Assembly (NCBI GenBank): GCA_031556065.1
Contig: JAVBTR010000036.1
Span: forward strand, 1 to 64,000
Reading direction: 5' to 3'
DNA length: 64,000 nucleotides
Origin: JAVBTR01 sp031556065
Lineage (GTDB): Bacteria > Bacillota > Clostridia > Christensenellales > Aristaeellaceae
A program made the position numbers and the translations under genes. Positions 60,820-64,000 of the stretch are shown piece after piece; within the stretch, counting starts at the first letter, position 1, and every line of letters begins with the position of its first letter. The notes beneath the pieces are model-generated. The model was not told the origin of the DNA and did no database searches. It saw only the letters and a program-made list of their open reading frames with translations.

Positions 60820-61908
60820 TTAGTCACCACCAAATATATTTGCAACATCAATTCCGCCTTTGAGCCAAATGGCATTGCATTGTTGCATCGAAAGCTGAAC
60901 ATCAGCAGGGTATTCGTTAGCTTTACTCCAGAGTTTATTTGTATCAAGCCAATCCATGTTTACATTATTACCTGATCCGAAATATCCACAATAAAGCAAA
61001 CGAATAATCGTAATATTCCTGTCATCCCGGTATTTGATCATAAGGTCCTCTTTTGTAAAAACGGATTTATTACCTGCCATGGAACAAAACTGATCAAAAC
61101 TGATAAGTGCACGGCCATTGCGCTTGACGGCCTCAATGGCGGTTGCTACACAGAAGGAGGTCACGCAAGATTTATATCGCTTTGTGCCACTAACGCCAGT
61201 ATACTTCCGATAAATGAAAATAGGCTCCCCAACTTGGTAGTGCGCTTTCCATTGCTTTCCAATGTATACTTTTGTAATGCCGTTTGCAACATCCATATCA
61301 AGCTGCTCTTGTACTGTATTTTTAAGCTCAGAATATGGGAACAGTGTATCGTGATAATTGTCTTCAACGATAAGATAGCCACCCTTATTGAATTGGGGGG
61401 ATATAAACGGAAATGCTTTATAGGGATCAGAGTAGTCGATTTTTGCACGACTGCGTATATAGACAAATTCGCCACGCGCGTTATATCCAGCCTTGATGAA
61501 CCCAAACCCTTCCAACAAGCTGATTAGATCGGTATGCTTCGGAAATACTGTTACGTAAATTTCCGCCAATCTTGAACGTTGCCAATCCCATAAGACAAGT
61601 CCCATTGCCCCTTCACCAAGCCGTTGCCCTCTAAATCGTTCAGCCAAACGGAATGTACTAATTTTTAATCTAGGCAATGCAGGCAGGGATGCCTTTTCCA
61701 CTAGCGATATTTCTTCGTTCTCTGGTTTGAGAGCAATGAATGCTCCTAGCCCATTTTCATCACTAAAAACCAATGCTTCCCTGTTTTGCTTGATGGCTTT
61801 TGGAAACCAGTCCGTATCAAATCCGGGATAGTCTTTTTTGAGCGAATCAAAAAAAGGATCGCTCAAATCAATTCGAGAAAAGGGTTTGTGTTCGAACTTT
61901 CCAGCCAT
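60820..61908 (-). CDS. GNAT acetyltransferase-like protein with C-terminal PUA-like domain
   Basis: The 362-residue protein has an N-terminal GNAT fold (about 1-150) with the acetyl-CoA loop RGQRLGEGAMG (about residues 93-103). The C-terminal half contains QVGEPIFIYRKYTG, SCVTSFCVATAIEAV and IRLLYCGYFG, which looks like a PUA/ASCH/EVE-type barrel. GNAT plus nucleic-acid-binding domain suggests acetylation of an RNA, protein or toxin target, but the function is unproven. It is followed directly by the P-loop gene. The upstream gap to 62050 is AT rich. Confidence 0.6.
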   Translation of the reverse strand: MAGKFEHKPFSRIDLSDPFFDSLKKDYPGFDTDWFPKAIKQNREALVFSDENGLGAFIALKPENEEISLVEKASLPALPRLKISTFRLAERFRGQRLGEGAMGLVLWDWQRSRLAEIYVTVFPKHTDLISLLEGFGFIKAGYNARGEFVYIRSRAKIDYSDPYKAFPFISPQFNKGGYLIVEDNYHDTLFPYSELKNTVQEQLDMDVANGITKVYIGKQWKAHYQVGEPIFIYRKYTGVSGTKRYKSCVTSFCVATAIEAVKRNGRALISFDQFCSMAGNKSVFTKEDLMIKYRDDRNITIIRLLYCGYFGSGNNVNMDWLDTNKLWSKANEYPADVQLSMQQCNAIWLKGGIDVANIFGGD

Positions 61909-62050
61909 ATTTCACGCTCCTATGTTTTAGATGTATTTTCATATAACGCACTGACAGTAGCCGAATATCCAATTCTTACTAATGAGATTTTATCATTTCT
62001 TATAGACATTTTCAACCGTTATTCTAACTCGCTTCTTGCCATAATGACAT

Positions 62051-62086
62051 AAAAAAGGAGGAACAGCAATGCTGCCCCTCCCCTTT
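62051..62086 (-). terminator. Rho-independent terminator for the MobV remnant transcript
   Basis: On the minus strand GGAGG-GGCAGC-ATT-GCTGTT-CCTCC is followed by six T, a classic terminator. It lies 13 bases after the small gene that ends at 62099. Confidence 0.75.
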
Positions 62087-62098
62087 GCACTTATCAGC

Positions 62099-62278
62099 TT
62101 AGCCTTGCTTTGGTCTTATTGTTTCCTCTTCCTGCTGACGCTTCCACTGGGCAAATTCTTTTTGCCCTTCCTCACTTTCAAAAAGAGCGAGGATATCAGG
62201 CATGATGCATCGAGCGATGGCTTCAATCTTGTATTGCGGAATATTGGTGTTGTTAATAAGTTTCTTTCGTCGTCCCAT
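62099..62278 (-). CDS. Small protein beside the relaxase remnant
   Basis: I do not recognise this 59-residue, charged protein (MGRRKKLINNTNIPQYKIEA at the start). It has no signal peptide or membrane helix. GGAGGCACACC before the ATG and the terminator after it show that it is expressed. It follows the MobV remnant on the same strand, so it is probably an accessory gene of that element. Confidence 0.6.
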   Translation of the reverse strand: MGRRKKLINNTNIPQYKIEAIARCIMPDILALFESEEGQKEFAQWKRQQEEETIRPKQG

Positions 62279-62357
62279 GGTGTGCCTCCGTGTATATGTA
62301 GTTTTCAAGGTTCAATGCCCGACATCGGGTGAGCTTTTATCGTATAAGCTGTCCCTC

Positions 62358-62915
62358 CTAAAGACGTTCCTGGGGCAAGTGCTTTTGCTTGGATGCTTTA
62401 TACGCAGCTTTGTATTCCTCTAGGGTGCTTTGGTAAAAATCCCGGAGGAATGTGACTTCATTCTGAAGTTTTCCGGCTTCGAGCTGGGCGGCAACCCTGG
62501 GCTTGGCAGCGTCAAGCTGTTGTTCGTAGTCCGTGTTTTCTGTTTCCAGCGCGTTGATCTCTCGCTGATATTTGCGAAGATATGCTTCAAACTTTTCGTA
62601 GTTAGGAACAAACTTATCAAGCATAGCGGCAATTGTTTCTCGCTTTTTGCCTGCGTTCAGCGGATTGATAGAGCTGATCTCCGCTTGGATGCGTGCTGCT
62701 TGCTTGGAAAGGTTCACCCCTTGCTTGAACAGCCATGTGGGGATGTGCCGCCGTCCTGTTTCGCTGGCAGATTCGCCGCGATCAATATTAGGGAAACGCT
62801 TGACCATGTGCTTAAAGAAATCGTCTTGCCACTTAGTAAGCTGAACGCGATTTCCTATGATTTCTTTCGCTGACAAACGCCCATCTTTTGTGATGGGCGT
62901 AAAACATAGGTGCAT
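62358..62915 (-). pseudogene. MobV/Mob_Pre relaxase, truncated C-terminal remnant
   Basis: The 185 codons start at MHLCFTPITKDGRLSAKEI and include TGRRHIPTWLFKQ and a long charged coiled-coil tail, which match the middle and C-terminal part of MobV relaxases. The start lies on the HxH metal motif (M-H-L), so the N-terminal half with the nucleophile Tyr and the first His of the motif is missing: upstream in frame is a stop after three codons. The true gene has been cut, so no active relaxase is expected. It marks a former mobilisable element. Confidence 0.8.
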
Positions 62916-63793
62916 ACGTCCATGTTAAAGGTGATGAATACCATATTGGCGATTTCCCATGTACCTTGATCCACTACCACCTCGCCGAAGGCTATATGGC
63001 TTACGGTCAGTTCGCAGGAGCCGTCTGCCTTGCATTTGAGGGCGACATCCACATCCATGGGCAGCTCTGCGGGCATGACGGTAGCGCGATAAGCATACAG
63101 CTCGCTGCCGGTAGTAGCACTGAGCTCTAAGGTTTCATCGCCCTTTACGTAGGTGGCTGTCTGGCCGTTTTCGGAAATGGTCAAGGTAAACACGCCGTCT
63201 TCGCAGGTCAAGGTGAACACGCCGTCATTAAGCGTCCAAGTGCCTTCGTCCCATGCATTGGTGAAATCGTTAAAGCTGCGATCGTGGTACAAGGTTAAAG
63301 ACGAACCGGTGTCATTCTCATAGTAGAAGGTCTGAACAGCGATGGGCATTTCTTCCACTTCGGCAACATAAACATAATCCGCTTTGTGCTCAAGGGTGAT
63401 GTGGTTGGACATACCGCCTAAGGTAGCATCGCAAATGGTGTCGTTAGCATATGCCAATTCCTGTGTTGTACCGGTAGCATAGTTGGTTAGCACGATAACT
63501 TGCGTAGCAATAGCTTTTTCGCTATTCTCGTCAGCTGTCAGGGCATACTCCATTTCCTTATCGATAACAACATAGTTGCCGGCTTCGGTCATGCCGCCGC
63601 CAAAGAACTTGCCATAGTAGCTGCCATCTTCATTAAAACGGAAGAAGCAAGGCAGGCCGCCTGTTTGGTCGCCCTGATAGAAGTAGTAGCCATCGGTGAG
63701 GGCACCTTCCGCTAAACCGGTTAGGGGCAACATGGCACAAAAAAGGATTGTGCACAATACCAGGGCTAAGGTTTTCCGTGTGAGGTTTTTCAT
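62855..63793 (-). CDS. Secreted beta-rich protein with a probably altered 3' end
   Basis: The 312-residue protein has a signal peptide (MKNLTRKTLALVLCTILFCA, cut near AEG) and lipocalin-like strands with repeated GxYY/GxWE segments (GSYYGKFFGGG, EGTWTLNDGVFTLT, VDQGTWEIANMVFITF). I do not recognise a family. The last 20 residues (from about DVCTYVLRPS) are read from the sequence of the relaxase remnant in another frame, so the original C-terminus has been replaced at about 62915. AAGGAG precedes the ATG. A gene on the same strand ends 50 bases before it. Confidence 0.65.
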   Translation of the reverse strand: MKNLTRKTLALVLCTILFCAMLPLTGLAEGALTDGYYFYQGDQTGGLPCFFRFNEDGSYYGKFFGGGMTEAGNYVVIDKEMEYALTADENSEKAIATQVIVLTNYATGTTQELAYANDTICDATLGGMSNHITLEHKADYVYVAEVEEMPIAVQTFYYENDTGSSLTLYHDRSFNDFTNAWDEGTWTLNDGVFTLTCEDGVFTLTISENGQTATYVKGDETLELSATTGSELYAYRATVMPAELPMDVDVALKCKADGSCELTVSHIAFGEVVVDQGTWEIANMVFITFNMDVCTYVLRPSQKMGVCQRKKS

Positions 63794-63842
63794 TGTATTC
63801 GCTCCTTGTAAATTATTTTCAGCGCATCCGCGCCAATACCCT

Positions 63843-64000
63843 TTATTTTACGACAACCCGTACCCGACAAAGGTTTTTTGTTTGCGTAAAAATATCGCTT
63901 GCATCTGCGTTTCGTTGGGCTTTGATACGCACAACGGGGAAATAAGTACCTGGCTTTGTGTAAGTGTAATCAGCTTCCACGGTGGCTTTTGTCTTTTCCG
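63843..64000 (-). CDS. C-terminal end of a protein (cut by window edge)
   Basis: About 51 codons read EKTKATVEADYTYTKPGTYF and end NLCRVRVVVK before a TAA. The PGTYFPVVRI-like strand looks like a PKD- or Ig-type domain tail of an exported or cell-surface protein. The start is outside the window, so no function is assigned. It lies 50 bases upstream of the secreted protein on the same strand. Confidence 0.55.
   Translation of the reverse strand, partial: EKTKATVEADYTYTKPGTYFPVVRIKAQRNADASDIFTQTKNLCRVRVVVK

Noticed and set aside
1..64000. CRISPR arrays, insertion sequences and rRNA genes
   Set aside because: I saw no regularly spaced direct repeats, no transposase motifs and no rRNA sequence. 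The only mobile-element trace is the relaxase remnant.

Overview
The window looks like the chromosome of an anaerobic, fibre-degrading member of the Clostridia (a rumen or gut Christensenellales-like organism is my best guess, not proven). The basis is strong GGAGG ribosome sites, frequent GTG/TTG starts, secreted proteins with short Lys-Lys signal peptides ending in AMA/E, CUT1-type sugar ABC importers without ATPase genes beside them, a YesM/YesN-type two-component system, several ferredoxin proteins and an Etf-linked flavin dehydrogenase. Most genes look well formed and densely packed. The exception is the low-GC right end (about 59.4-62.9 kb), which looks like the remnant of a mobile element.

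Layout. 0-0.5 kb: a CheR-like methyltransferase (cut by the window edge) and a CheY-like regulator. 0.7-5.5 kb: a TetR regulator with its operator, then an ABC ATPase, an FtsX-type permease and a secreted HlyD-like adaptor (MacAB-like exporter). 5.6-21.3 kb: a plant-polysaccharide locus. It has an alpha-xylosidase (GH31), a secreted GH5 endoglucanase, an LplB/LplC-type importer with its binding protein, and a secreted protein of tandem repeats. Divergently transcribed are an alpha-L-fucosidase (GH29), a GH50-like clan-A hydrolase and a serine hydrolase. This enzyme set fits xyloglucan. 21.4-23.1 kb: a small operon of two ferredoxins, a NapH-like membrane Fe-S protein, an ArsR repressor with the two-cysteine pattern of persulfide sensors, and a rhodanese lipoprotein. 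23.0-26.6 kb: a three-subunit molybdenum hydroxylase, convergent with it.

26.8-36.0 kb: a GH88 unsaturated glucuronyl hydrolase, an AraC regulator, and an ABC importer followed by PHP and PhnP-like phosphoesterases, a GldA-like dehydrogenase and an N-acetylneuraminate-lyase-like aldolase. 36.0-42.7 kb (minus strand): a starch/maltodextrin operon with a secreted triple CBM26 protein, MalEFG-like importer, GH13 enzyme and LacI regulator. 43.0-56.6 kb: another importer, a YesMN-like two-component system, second copies of the GldA-like dehydrogenase and DHDPS/NAL-family aldolase, an iron alcohol dehydrogenase, EtfB, an EtfA with a ferredoxin domain, a GlcD-like FAD dehydrogenase and a PanE-like reductase. 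The last block looks like import, aldol cleavage, carbonyl reduction and flavin-linked oxidation of a 2-hydroxy acid.

56.8-59.2 kb: dnaA on the minus strand, a probable oriC with DnaA boxes, an unknown gene and a tRNA-Arg(ACG). 59.4-62.9 kb: an XRE/ASCH pair, a P-loop kinase-like protein, a GNAT protein with a PUA-like tail, and a truncated MobV relaxase whose junction runs into the 3' end of a secreted-protein gene. The window ends inside a further gene. A family of hairpin-rich intergenic repeats occurs at 4.35, 10.15, 14.45 and 56.6 kb.
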